Source: an uncultured Flavobacteriales bacterium
GTDB taxonomy: Bacteria > Bacteroidota > Bacteroidia > Flavobacteriales_D > Crocinitomicaceae
Assembly: GCA_903935095.1 (NCBI GenBank)
Contig: CAIZQH010000012.1
Location: 103,034 to 167,033 of the forward strand
Direction of reading: 5' to 3'
Length of the DNA stretch: 64,000 nt
In this document: positions 17,598 through 25,113 of the stretch, one piece after another
Position numbering within the stretch: the first letter of the stretch is position 1
Layout of the letters: each line of letters begins with the position of its first letter
The notes under the pieces: generated by a model
Databases searched by the model: none
Told to the model about the DNA's origin: nothing
What the model saw: only the letters and a program-made list of their open reading frames with translations
Made by a program: the position numbers and the translations under genes

Positions 17598-17627
17598 TAT
17601 GTATAGAAAATGCATTTTCCATACATA
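17598..17627 (-). terminator. 30-bp near-perfect inverted repeat after abiEii
   Basis: Arms tatgtat-a-gaaaatg and cattttc-c-atacata form a 30-bp palindrome with one mismatched pair (17605/17620). It starts 16 bases after the stop of the AbiEii gene on the minus strand, and a further 10-bp palindrome (attgatcaat, 17589-17598) overlaps its end. It most likely acts as a terminator; a protein-binding site is the alternative. Confidence 0.5.
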
Positions 17628-17642
17628 AATAAGGACCGTTTT

Positions 17643-18596
17643 TCAAAGTTTAGGCAAGAACATGGCTATTCTGGCTAGCACCTCTTCAAAATCAGGCTGA
17701 CCGTTATAATATAGCTTTGAAGTGGATTGATAACGGGATTTGAATGATTCTCGAAATTCAGTTTCAATTAATAACAAGGCGGGGTGTTCACGTAGTGGTA
17801 TTTGCTTGTCGGCTCCTTTAATTCTTGCCGCTTTGTGTGCTAAGTATTCAGCACTACCGATGAATGATTGGATGTCAGAATCACCCAATAAACAATATAC
17901 ATCATAGTATTGGCGCATAAAGTTTTTATCATCAGAAGCACCAGGATTGTCTTTGTTGCGGTATTTTCTGATGATCGTTTGCAGTTTTTCAATCAAGGTA
18001 TAACCAGGATGATAGCATTGAACGCCAACGGCTGTATTGTTGATGTAATTACTGCTTGCATTTATTGAAACAAGGTGTTCCCAAATCCATGATGAAATAT
18101 CGATTGGCTGATTGGGTGTTACTGTGTCAAAACCAGCCTCGAGTAAAATACCATCTTTAAGTCCTTCAAGTGTTGGTGTGTAACTTTGATAATACAAGCG
18201 AATTCCCCCGCTGCGGTATTTTTCGGGGTCATCAAAATCATGATCTCGCTTAATTTCAATAATTCCATTAATTGAAAGTGATTTGGCGAGCACATCATAA
18301 AATTCTTTGCGTGCCGCTCTTACTTTGGGTTTATCTTCTTTTCCTTCGATTTCTAAACCAAAATTGGTTCGTATGTGAATGTCGATGTCCTCTGAAAAGC
18401 GATGAATTAAGCCAAATCCTTTCGATAACGAAGTGCCTCCTTTCAATTCAAACTCAATTCCCTGTTGTTGCATGGAAAACAACGCATGCATGATCCAATA
18501 GTCCTTCTCAATTAATGTAATATCAATTCCTTTTTTCGAGGATACGATGGAGAGAAGTTCCTTGAATTCCGGGTCGTTATGAATAAAATCAAGCAT
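17643..18596 (-). CDS. abiEii: AbiEii/AbiGii nucleotidyltransferase toxin
   Basis: The protein has 317 residues. It carries the nucleotidyltransferase signature GGTSLSKGF (about 58-66) followed by the metal-binding D-x-D in RFSEDIDIHI, as in AbiEii toxins of type IV toxin-antitoxin systems, which modify tRNA or related substrates and halt growth. Later helices contain a TLIEKLQTIIRKYRN segment typical of the family. The start ATG overlaps the end of the AbiEi antitoxin gene by 8 bases. The role in abortive infection is known for homologues and inferred here. Length and motifs look intact. Confidence 0.88.
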   Translation of the reverse strand: MLDFIHNDPEFKELLSIVSSKKGIDITLIEKDYWIMHALFSMQQQGIEFELKGGTSLSKGFGLIHRFSEDIDIHIRTNFGLEIEGKEDKPKVRAARKEFYDVLAKSLSINGIIEIKRDHDFDDPEKYRSGGIRLYYQSYTPTLEGLKDGILLEAGFDTVTPNQPIDISSWIWEHLVSINASSNYINNTAVGVQCYHPGYTLIEKLQTIIRKYRNKDNPGASDDKNFMRQYYDVYCLLGDSDIQSFIGSAEYLAHKAARIKGADKQIPLREHPALLLIETEFRESFKSRYQSTSKLYYNGQPDFEEVLARIAMFLPKL

Positions 18597-19170
18597 GTTG
18601 CAGTACGTTTCTAACGATGGATTTTAAAGTCCGCTTTGTTTTGCCTGTTCCATATTGTTGAGTAGCCTTCATCAACACATCCGTATCGAAATTGCGTACA
18701 TTGGATGGTAATTTATATACAGCATAGATTTGATCTTCCGCTAGGGTATCTAAATTATTTAATAAATCAACGAGTAAATATTCCCTGGAGATATGTTTAG
18801 GGAAAGCGGATTTTAGTTTGAACTCAAAGGTTTTTCCATTTAGTTGAAACTCCCCTTTACGCTTATGGTTGTAAACCCATGTGGTATTGTAAAGCTGGGT
18901 TAGCCCAAGCCCTAATGAATTAAAAGTATTTGGGGAAACCAAAAGAAAATCGTCGTCCTTCAGAAAACGTTCTACTACTTGACGATCATCCGGTGGAACA
19001 GCCCCAAATTTAGATTGCTTTGGCGCGTAATACAAGCCCTGGTTCAATTTCTCCAATGTTCCGTCTTTAGTAAGCGTCGCTAAATGCCGATCTATGGCCG
19101 TGGAATAATATTCCAGGTCAGAACGGCGATATACTTCACCTTGCTTTATATGTTGACGGAGTAGTTCCAT
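18589..19170 (-). CDS. abiEi: AbiEi-type antitoxin (DUF6088)
   Basis: The protein has 193 residues. It starts with a winged-helix DNA-binding segment (residues about 12-50: DLEYYSTAIDRHLATLTKDG). A C-terminal domain follows, with LVSPNTFNSLGLGLTQLYNTT, as seen in DUF6088/AbiEi antitoxins. It should neutralise the nucleotidyltransferase encoded just downstream and repress its own promoter. The two genes overlap by 8 bases. The promoter must lie in 19171-19250; no clear operator palindrome was found there. Confidence 0.8.
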   Translation of the reverse strand: MELLRQHIKQGEVYRRSDLEYYSTAIDRHLATLTKDGTLEKLNQGLYYAPKQSKFGAVPPDDRQVVERFLKDDDFLLVSPNTFNSLGLGLTQLYNTTWVYNHKRKGEFQLNGKTFEFKLKSAFPKHISREYLLVDLLNNLDTLAEDQIYAVYKLPSNVRNFDTDVLMKATQQYGTGKTKRTLKSIVRNVLQHA

Positions 19171-19598
19171 GACTTCATTACAAATGTAAAGTACTTTTTT
19201 TGAAATGCATGTAAAAAAAGGAAAAAATCATGCAGATTGGATTACAAGTAGAATTTGCTCAGAACAAATGTGGGAGTGAAAAGGTACGTTTAGAAAAGCG
19301 ATCAATAAAATAGTGCATTGACGTCCGACCCTTTCAATCGGGAGTTATCTGCAAGTACTATTTATTATAGCTTTAGAAAAAGATCCATTAAAGGTTGCTG
19401 GTGAGAATATTTTGGGAAGGGGAGTTACTGGATTCTGCCTATTAAGTGGATGAGGTATGCGTGCTGGGTAGAGGAACGGGGGACGATTCGAAACCACCCT
19501 AATTGAAGAACCATTGACATAAAACTGGCTTCGGAATGTGAAACTCTCCTTTTGGGCAGGGTCTGTTATAGGGCATTTTTCTCCGTTCGTCCGTTTTT
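19171..19598. other. Intergenic stretch with degenerate attC-like half sites
   Basis: No intact gene is seen in 428 bases. Near its right end, ctctccttttgggcaggg followed by gttat (19544-19569) repeats the L''/R'' half of attC-like site A. It sits 29 bases after the stop of the Ntn hydrolase gene. Two weaker look-alikes follow to the left: a ttttgggaaggggagttac block near 19410-19428, and a ctttcaatcgggagttat block near 19330-19348. No complementary second half was found, so these look like decayed cassette ends. Confidence 0.45.
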
Positions 19599-20450
19599 TT
19601 AGTCTTCACCAAGCTGTTGTTTCCAAATATTTTGAATTTCTTTTTCAAAAGGTCTTTTGAATGAATATGCTACATGAAATCCATCGTTACCTCTTTCAAA
19701 CTCGTCCTTGTATATATTTATTCCTCGGAGCGTATATAAATATTCTTTGAAAGAGCCGTCTACATTTAATTCGTAGTCTTCAACACCATATATTGTAAAG
19801 TTGTTAATTACAAAATCTCCATATTGAAGTCCACCACCAACGCTGTTTACCTTGCCCTCTTTAATTACTTGTCTAATTATGTGTAGCGGTGATAGACTTG
19901 TGTTTCCCTTGAATATAAGTTCTGCTTCATTATTACCACTTCCAAAAAATTCCATGCCGTTATTCATTAATATTTCGTTATGGAAAGGTCTAATTGGATA
20001 TGTAGATGTGTCACAGGAAAATTTAAAAACTCTAATGATATTTTTAATTGGGCAATAACCCGAAAGAACTAATTCGCAAATTCCACCATTCTGAATAATT
20101 CCACCCAAGTCTAAAGTTGTTTTATTGAAAACCTTAAAAACCAAACCTGCTATTCCGTCCATTGAAAGGACAGTGTAACCTGGTATGTATTGTAAATTTT
20201 GCAAGATTTCATATACAGATTCTTTTACTGTGTAAGCGTTAATCGCACTTCCAACTACTCCAAGTCCAAGTTTGTAGTTGTAGTCAAGGTTTGTCATATT
20301 TGTTTCTGAACTTGTCGGGGAGTAAATTTTAATGGGAACTGAAAATATTTTTATTCCATAGTCAATGTGACCCGCTCTATCAAAACTTATTCTTGAGTCT
20401 GATGATAGCGAAATATGGTTATTCAGTCTATGTGCAATTACCAATGTCAT
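19599..20450 (-). CDS. Orphan proteasome-like (HslV-like) Ntn hydrolase
   Basis: The protein has 283 residues. After Met removal it would begin with threonine (MTLVIAHRL). Counting that Thr as 1, the sequence has D17 in SLSSDSRIS and K33 in YGIKIFSVPI, the three catalytic positions of proteasome beta subunits and HslV, in register. Later, KLGLGVVGSAINAYTV resembles the family's Gly-rich strand, and a GSGNNEAEL segment matches the GSG turn. It is longer than HslV (about 175 residues). No HslU or other ATPase is nearby. Its ATG overlaps the stop of the HEPN-like gene by 4 bases, so the pair is translationally coupled. Protease activity is inferred. Confidence 0.7.
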   Translation of the reverse strand: MTLVIAHRLNNHISLSSDSRISFDRAGHIDYGIKIFSVPIKIYSPTSSETNMTNLDYNYKLGLGVVGSAINAYTVKESVYEILQNLQYIPGYTVLSMDGIAGLVFKVFNKTTLDLGGIIQNGGICELVLSGYCPIKNIIRVFKFSCDTSTYPIRPFHNEILMNNGMEFFGSGNNEAELIFKGNTSLSPLHIIRQVIKEGKVNSVGGGLQYGDFVINNFTIYGVEDYELNVDGSFKEYLYTLRGINIYKDEFERGNDGFHVAYSFKRPFEKEIQNIWKQQLGED

Positions 20451-21088
20451 TTTTGTGGGGTGTTATTTAAATGTTCAATAAATTTTTTCAAAAGTCCTTC
20501 TATTGGCATTTCATCCATATCTTTCTTCATCTTTTTTGCTATTTCATAAATCCTTTCAGTGTCTTCATCTGCTAGGTGTAAATAATAATTTTCTGTACGA
20601 GATACCACTTTGTCAAAGTCACGAAAGAAAACCCTCAACAATTGTAAAATATAGTCAGGAGACCAAGGATGTAGTTGTTTGTCCAAGTACGCAGAATAAC
20701 CACTCGTTGAATTTTTAACTTTTTTGCCACCGTGAAAACCGATGTTGTGTCTGATTTTATTAATCGGTTCTTTTATTTTGTCCCAGTGGTCGAGAACTTC
20801 TTGTCTTACAACTTTTGCTCTTTCTGAAAGTTGGTCAACTGTTGGTTCAGTCGCTGTTATAAAATCTGTCCCGCTTGGGTCGAACAAACTATATAAATAA
20901 GAATAGTAAGTAATCAAGAGTGTATGAGTTGTCTGTTCCACAACAAATGGGTCATAGCAAGTAAATTCATCACCAACCTTAACTTCTCTTTTTAAAAAAA
21001 CATTGTAAGCTGTCCATATTTCAATTATCCGTCCAAATCTATGGCGGAGCAAAAAAATTTCTTCGGTCTCTTGAATTATCTGTTTCAT
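20447..21088 (-). CDS. HEPN-like protein paired with the Ntn hydrolase
   Basis: I place the start at the ATG at 21088 (MKQIIQETEEI). The longer frame to 21169 would run through attC-like site C. The protein has 213 residues and is mostly helical. A KIRHNIGFHGGKKV segment near the middle fits the R-x4-6-H pattern of HEPN nucleases (R-HNIGF-H) and shares the following GG with the 15888-16418 protein. A coiled region near the end (DTERIYEIAKKMKKDMDEM) follows. The gene overlaps the proteasome-like gene by 4 bases and begins 22 bases after an attC-like box. The two probably work as one system. Confidence 0.6.
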   Translation of the reverse strand: MKQIIQETEEIFLLRHRFGRIIEIWTAYNVFLKREVKVGDEFTCYDPFVVEQTTHTLLITYYSYLYSLFDPSGTDFITATEPTVDQLSERAKVVRQEVLDHWDKIKEPINKIRHNIGFHGGKKVKNSTSGYSAYLDKQLHPWSPDYILQLLRVFFRDFDKVVSRTENYYLHLADEDTERIYEIAKKMKKDMDEMPIEGLLKKFIEHLNNTPQK

Positions 21089-21110
21089 AGCTTGTATTTT
21101 AAAATATCCT

Positions 21111-21240
21111 GTAACGACCGGCAGTCTGGCTTTCGCCCAGATTTCGGTGTATAAAACTGTTCGATACAAAACAAAAGTTGATGTGAGGTAGATTGTTCAA
21201 TTAACTACGTCATCTGCCATTGAGCCAAACGCCAGTTAGC
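21111..21240 (-). other. attC-like recombination site C
   Basis: On the minus strand, GCTAAC (21235-21240) is followed by TGGCGTTTGGCT (21223-21234), a variable centre, then the complementary arm AGCCAGACTGCCGGT (21116-21130) and GTTAC (21111-21115). The inner arms pair with a single unpaired extra base, a hallmark of attC folding. The site starts about 29 bases after the stop of the HNH gene and ends 22 bases before the HEPN-like start. Confidence 0.6.
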
Positions 21241-21268
21241 GGCTGGGCTATTTTTCGTTTTACGTCCA

Positions 21269-21997
21269 TTAGTCAACATGTCCCGCTGATTTAACAGTGT
21301 TTTCAATAAATTCTTTTCGGAACTGTTCAAGTTTGTCCTTGATTGAGTTGTCGTGAGGATTGTTTGCTAAATGTGCCTCATAAAATTTTATTCTCATTTG
21401 CTCAATTAAAACTCTCGCCGTTGTCATATGATTAGGGAAACCAATATTAAAAGTTTCCCAATATTTGTCCCTATCGGCTTTGTCAAATGAAGAAAACAAA
21501 TTGTCCAAAGATTGTAATGATGAGTGAAGCTCATTGTTTAACTCATCATAAGATGCTTGAGTATTAATGTCAATTTTTAACTCAGGAACAACATGTTCGG
21601 TTGTATGAACAACTTCAACTCTTTTCCAATATCCCTCTGTTTCTTTGCGTAATGAATAAATATGGGACATGTCAACAACCATCGGGGATAAGATGTATTT
21701 TGCTTCATGTTCTATTTTCATTTGTTTAAGAAGAGCCGCCGTGTAAGTTTTCTCATCATTTGTTTCGGTGTGATGCTCATAGCACATAAACATTATGTTT
21801 CCGTAGCTATTTATTTCTTCGTTTGATAACTTGGGATTATGTCTTTCTCCTTTTACACCTTCAATGTGGCACAACTGTGCAATAAATTCAAATCGTTGAT
21901 TGAAAAGAGGTTTTTTACAACCAGGGAAAGCACATTTGTTTCCTGACCGTGCCAAAAGAGTTTTGTAAACCTGTCTGGGTATAGTTCTATTAGCCAT
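21269..21997 (-). CDS. HNH endonuclease domain protein
   Basis: The protein has 242 residues. Residues about 14-90 form an HNH module: zinc-type cysteines in NKCAFPGCKK, the histidine in AQLCHIEGVKG, the asparagine in YGNIMFMC and the final histidines in YEHHTETND. The remaining 150 residues are helical, with a LHSSLQSLDNLFSSF segment, and are probably a regulatory or partner-binding region. Its first codons overlap the end of the 21990 gene by 8 bases, so the two are a unit. HNH proteins of this kind occur in phage defence and restriction; the target (DNA or RNA) is not shown by the sequence. Confidence 0.8.
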   Translation of the reverse strand: MANRTIPRQVYKTLLARSGNKCAFPGCKKPLFNQRFEFIAQLCHIEGVKGERHNPKLSNEEINSYGNIMFMCYEHHTETNDEKTYTAALLKQMKIEHEAKYILSPMVVDMSHIYSLRKETEGYWKRVEVVHTTEHVVPELKIDINTQASYDELNNELHSSLQSLDNLFSSFDKADRDKYWETFNIGFPNHMTTARVLIEQMRIKFYEAHLANNPHDNSIKDKLEQFRKEFIENTVKSAGHVD

Positions 21998-22625
21998 TCC
22001 AGTCGGGCCCTGTTAATTGATTAATAGCACTTTGAATGTAATTGCGAAATTCAACGTCAGTCATTTTGTTGTGCCTACCATCGTATGTTCTTGAATTCTT
22101 ATTGTAGATTGAAGTCTTTTGAAATATTACAAATGAACCTCTAAAGTGTCTTGTTACTACTCTTGCTGATTTAGGTAATTTTTCTTCTCTATATTCTCCT
22201 TCGTCCCAATGAACTCTGGAAACATAGTTTCCAGGACTTAATTCGCAAAGTTCCTCGTCAGAATAATCGTTTGTTTCATAAACTCTAGATGGTTTCAGAT
22301 CTGCCGTTTCAAGTCGAAAGTAATTCCATTGTTGTTCTGCTTTGAATGAATGAAAGATTAGTCGGGTTGGTTTAACGATGTCAATTAAACCACCAGTGTC
22401 TATTTCAATACAATTGTCCTCAACTGAAATATCTGCCCCTTCAACATCAAGTCCGCCACCTCTTGGGTAAAACATGTGATTAGAATTTCTGATAGAGCCA
22501 ATTGTCTTTAAAACAACTACTATCTCATGCCTATCAGTCCATTCACATTTTTCGGGAAGTCCAATCGGGAATATTTTTTCCTGAATTTCAATCCAATCTT
22601 TTTTGTTTCTTTCTAAAAAATCCAT
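21990..22625 (-). CDS. Protein of unknown function paired with HNH nuclease
   Basis: I prefer the ATG at 22625 (MDFLERNKKDW), which has a typical A-rich leader. An in-frame ATG at 22673 would add 16 residues and place the start 8 bases after an attC-like GCTAAC box (22681-22686). The protein (about 211 residues) is beta-rich, with repeated short strands (HEIVVVLKTIGS, RLIFHSFKAEQQWNYFRLE, GSFVIFQKTSIYN) and an RTYDGRHNKM turn. No family is recognised. The 8-base overlap with the HNH gene suggests it is a sensor, inhibitor or specificity partner of that nuclease. Confidence 0.65.
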   Translation of the reverse strand: MDFLERNKKDWIEIQEKIFPIGLPEKCEWTDRHEIVVVLKTIGSIRNSNHMFYPRGGGLDVEGADISVEDNCIEIDTGGLIDIVKPTRLIFHSFKAEQQWNYFRLETADLKPSRVYETNDYSDEELCELSPGNYVSRVHWDEGEYREEKLPKSARVVTRHFRGSFVIFQKTSIYNKNSRTYDGRHNKMTDVEFRNYIQSAINQLTGPDWNG

Positions 22626-22827
22626 GTTCTTATTTATTTTGTATCTATCGGTTAAGGGTGGCACGGTCGTCATGCCTTTAGCTAACTTGTATAAATGCTC
22701 ACCTTAATTCGAGACAATAAACAAATCTCAAAACCCAACAAATCTATCAAATAAATCATCCAATCGAAAGGGTACAAATACCTAGATTCGTTAGTATTTA
22801 TTCCAAAATCTCAATAGAAAACCACAA

Positions 22828-23196
22828 TTAATCATCCCCCATCTCCAAAAAAGGCCGGACATGTTCTCGCAACCAAGGGACATCGACTCCATAAGATAGA
22901 AGTCTTTCATCCGGAATTTTCATGAGTGCTTTTACTTGAGCTACTTCAAAATAATTGCGCTTTTTTATCCGGGTTGGAGTTAACTTCCCCTCCTTAATGT
23001 AATTATCCATAGTTCTGCGACTCACACGTAGCATTCGCATCACATCATAGGTATCAACCCATTTTGAAGTGAATTCGCCAACGGGGTTTTTGAGGCTCTC
23101 GATATCGGCTTGCATTTTCTCCATTTGAGTTCTTATGTTTTGGAGCTCTTCGAAGATCATTTCGTTGGTGATGGTTTTACTATTTTCTGATTCCAT
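22828..23196 (-). CDS. Excisionase-like helix-turn-helix DNA-binding protein
   Basis: The protein has 122 residues. A short coiled coil (residues about 8-40, EMIFEELQNIRTQMEKMQAD) precedes a MerR/excisionase-type HTH (about 46-85: TYDVMRMLRVSRRTMDNYIK, then EGKLTPTRI). Proteins with this layout are common on Bacteroidota conjugative elements and genomic islands as excision factors or regulators. It is alone on its transcript, with a repeated tggacat motif upstream (23271-23277 and 23281-23287) that might be its binding site. No recombinase is found in the window, so any mobile element here is incomplete or larger than the window. Confidence 0.75.
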   Translation of the reverse strand: MESENSKTITNEMIFEELQNIRTQMEKMQADIESLKNPVGEFTSKWVDTYDVMRMLRVSRRTMDNYIKEGKLTPTRIKKRNYFEVAQVKALMKIPDERLLSYGVDVPWLREHVRPFLEMGDD

Positions 23197-23612
23197 AGAG
23201 GACTAAAGTAAAATCATTTTTCCGAAAGAAAAAGGGCTGTCACATATTGGCTGAATTTGTCACGAAACTTTGGACATTTCTGGACATAATAGTACGGAAG
23301 GAGTTTAAAAATGGAGATCAGAAAGCGCAAAAGCGCATGTTCATTTATTCATTTGTTCAATGTTCACCGGGGTACTTTTTTGAAGAAATGAGTGAGGTAG
23401 AAATCGGAAAATATCGATAAGAAAAAACAACTTTTGAAAATTTATTTTATCTTCGTTTTGTCGTTCTTTTTTGTTGCTTATCTGTTGCTCAAAGAAGCCG
23501 AAATCTGATGAGTTGTTGCTCATTTGTTGCTCGCGAAAATGACAAAAAGCCTTATTAATAAAGGGATTCAGTCTTTATCTTTTATTATCAGTTCCTGTAT
23601 CGGAAAGTAGAA
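23197..23612. other. AT-rich intergenic stretch
   Basis: Of 416 bases, only a 60-codon frame (23341-23523) is open. It lacks a convincing start context or protein-like composition and I leave it out. The pair of tggacat repeats near 23271-23287 is the only other pattern noted. Confidence 0.5.
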
Positions 23613-24635
23613 TTAATTCTCCAACAAGCCTATCGTTTTATCGGTAAGTTGGGTTTTGAATTTCAACAAATCATCTAAGTAATCTAGATCCGTTTCGTGG
23701 TTATCGATGATTATTTTCTTTGAATTGTCGGTGAATTTCAACTGACAAATAATCTTGCGTTGGTTATCGTCTACCAATATATTGAATGTGCCTTTTTGAT
23801 CACGGTAACCGATTCGCTCATTATCAGAAGAGATCTTTTTGTTTTGAATGAGCAAGGTGCGAATTGTATGGTACGCTTGAATTTCTTCGTCCGTAGTAAT
23901 AATACCTGCAGATTTCGAGTTTGATTTGATTTCGTGAAGGATAATTTTATCCGTTAAAGATTTGAATAAGGAAGAATTCATCAAAGCTTTCATCGCTTCT
24001 TCGTTGTATTTCGTTTTGAAGCTCATGTTTTTATGAATGAGTTTCAAGAATTCCTTGCTCGGATTCGTCATTTCCTTGAAGAAGGTATGTTCGAAATTAT
24101 CGATAAAAACTAATTCTTGGGCTTTCGAAATGATTTCTTGAACTTTAATCAAACGTGCATCGAAATCGAGTAATTCTTCGATATCTCGGTCCGTATAATT
24201 TTCAATATCGAAAACAAAAAACGGTTTTGAATCCATGGTATTCGGAAGCGCCACATCGGAATAAAAGCGGTATTCTTTTCCGTTTGTCAGAATGGCAATA
24301 CGTGAATTCTTTGCATGTTGAAAATAGCCACTTAATTGCCCGGCTTCTTTGTCCGTCAGTTTACTTGTTAACTTTTTACATTCAATAATAATCAAATCCT
24401 TCTTTGTCAATTGAATGGCATAATCAACTTTGTTACTCACTCGATCGCCAAAATCCGCATCATATTCTGGAATGAGTTGATCGTGTGCGTAGTTCAACAA
24501 ACTAAAAAAAGGGTCTATTAGAAATTTCTTGGTTTGCGCTTCGTTTGCACAGTTTTCAGATTTCTGCGCGAAGTTGAAATTTTCTAATGCTTTTTTAAGA
24601 AAGTTAAATGCTTGTTTTCGATTGACTGTTGACAT
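23613..24635 (-). CDS. HsdR-N-type restriction endonuclease-like protein
   Basis: I use the ATG at 24635 (MSTVNRKQAF). The longer frame to 24758 would overlap the upstream gene by 53 bases. The protein has about 340 residues. Residues about 20-150 match the N-terminal nuclease domain of type I restriction subunits and orphan relatives: FLIDPFFSLLNY, then D in NKVDYAIQL and ECKK in DLIIIECKKLT, a PD-(D/E)xK active site. GKEYRFYSDV follows. The C-terminal 190 residues have a helical then beta domain and no helicase motifs. No methyltransferase or specificity subunit is nearby. It may be a solitary nuclease or a remnant of a defence system. Confidence 0.75.
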   Translation of the reverse strand: MSTVNRKQAFNFLKKALENFNFAQKSENCANEAQTKKFLIDPFFSLLNYAHDQLIPEYDADFGDRVSNKVDYAIQLTKKDLIIIECKKLTSKLTDKEAGQLSGYFQHAKNSRIAILTNGKEYRFYSDVALPNTMDSKPFFVFDIENYTDRDIEELLDFDARLIKVQEIISKAQELVFIDNFEHTFFKEMTNPSKEFLKLIHKNMSFKTKYNEEAMKALMNSSLFKSLTDKIILHEIKSNSKSAGIITTDEEIQAYHTIRTLLIQNKKISSDNERIGYRDQKGTFNILVDDNQRKIICQLKFTDNSKKIIIDNHETDLDYLDDLLKFKTQLTDKTIGLLEN

Positions 24636-24705
24636 GACTATTATTATAAAATAATTTGTTTGAAGAATTGATTTCTTTGATTTTTGTCCATGGTGATATT
24701 GAATT

Positions 24706-25110
24706 TTAACGAGTTGAAACTTGCCACGTGCTGTAGTGTTTTCCATTCGTATTTCCATAGGAACACATAACTATGTAATTCCCAACAAACCAGAAAGCCT
24801 GATCTCCTTTCATCGTTGGTTTCCCATAAATTCTGGTGTACTTACTAGTTTCGTTTCGAACATCTGAATCAGCCTCCATTTTTGAGTTAAATGCCCACAT
24901 GTATAATACAGAACTTACTTTATTATTCGTAAATGTATAATTGATAAAACCATCATTTTCAGTACAAAACCATATTGCATTATAACTTGACTTACAAGGT
25001 CCCGCATCAAAAGAATTGAGAATTTCGATTTTTGAAAATCCAATTTTATCGATTTGTCCAAAAGATAGAATCGAGAATAATAGGAAAAGAATGAGGCTAA
25101 ATGATTTCAT
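24706..25110 (-). CDS. Small exported protein of unknown function
   Basis: The protein has 134 residues. A signal peptide (1-18, MKSFSLILFLLFSILSFGQ) precedes a compact domain with conserved-looking Cys (GPCKSSYNAIWFCTEN) and aromatic strands (AFWFVGNYIVMCSYGN). The start lies 3 bases after the stop of the 25114 gene, so the two exported proteins share a transcript. Family and role are not recognised. Confidence 0.7.
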   Translation of the reverse strand: MKSFSLILFLLFSILSFGQIDKIGFSKIEILNSFDAGPCKSSYNAIWFCTENDGFINYTFTNNKVSSVLYMWAFNSKMEADSDVRNETSKYTRIYGKPTMKGDQAFWFVGNYIVMCSYGNTNGKHYSTWQVSTR

Positions 25111-25113
25111 GTA

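Larger units (their letters stand above)
17222..17642. other. Intergenic stretch with attC-like site, gene remnant and hairpin
   Basis: This 421-base gap holds three things listed separately: an attC-like site (17271-17376), a short decayed reading frame (17436-17587) and a long inverted repeat (17598-17627). No intact gene is seen. Confidence 0.6.

Noticed and set aside
22681..22794. A fifth attC-like site before the HNH partner gene
   Set aside because: A GCTAAC box and a GTTAG box are present in the right order, but I found no complementary inner arms between them, so I note only the single box.
23341..23523. 60-codon minus-strand frame
   Set aside because: No recognisable pattern, no neighbour coupling and very low-complexity AT-rich content; could be chance.
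24636..24758. Longer N-terminus for the HsdR-N-like protein
   Set aside because: It would overlap the upstream exported-protein gene by 53 bases and is unlike the family; the ATG at 24635 fits better.
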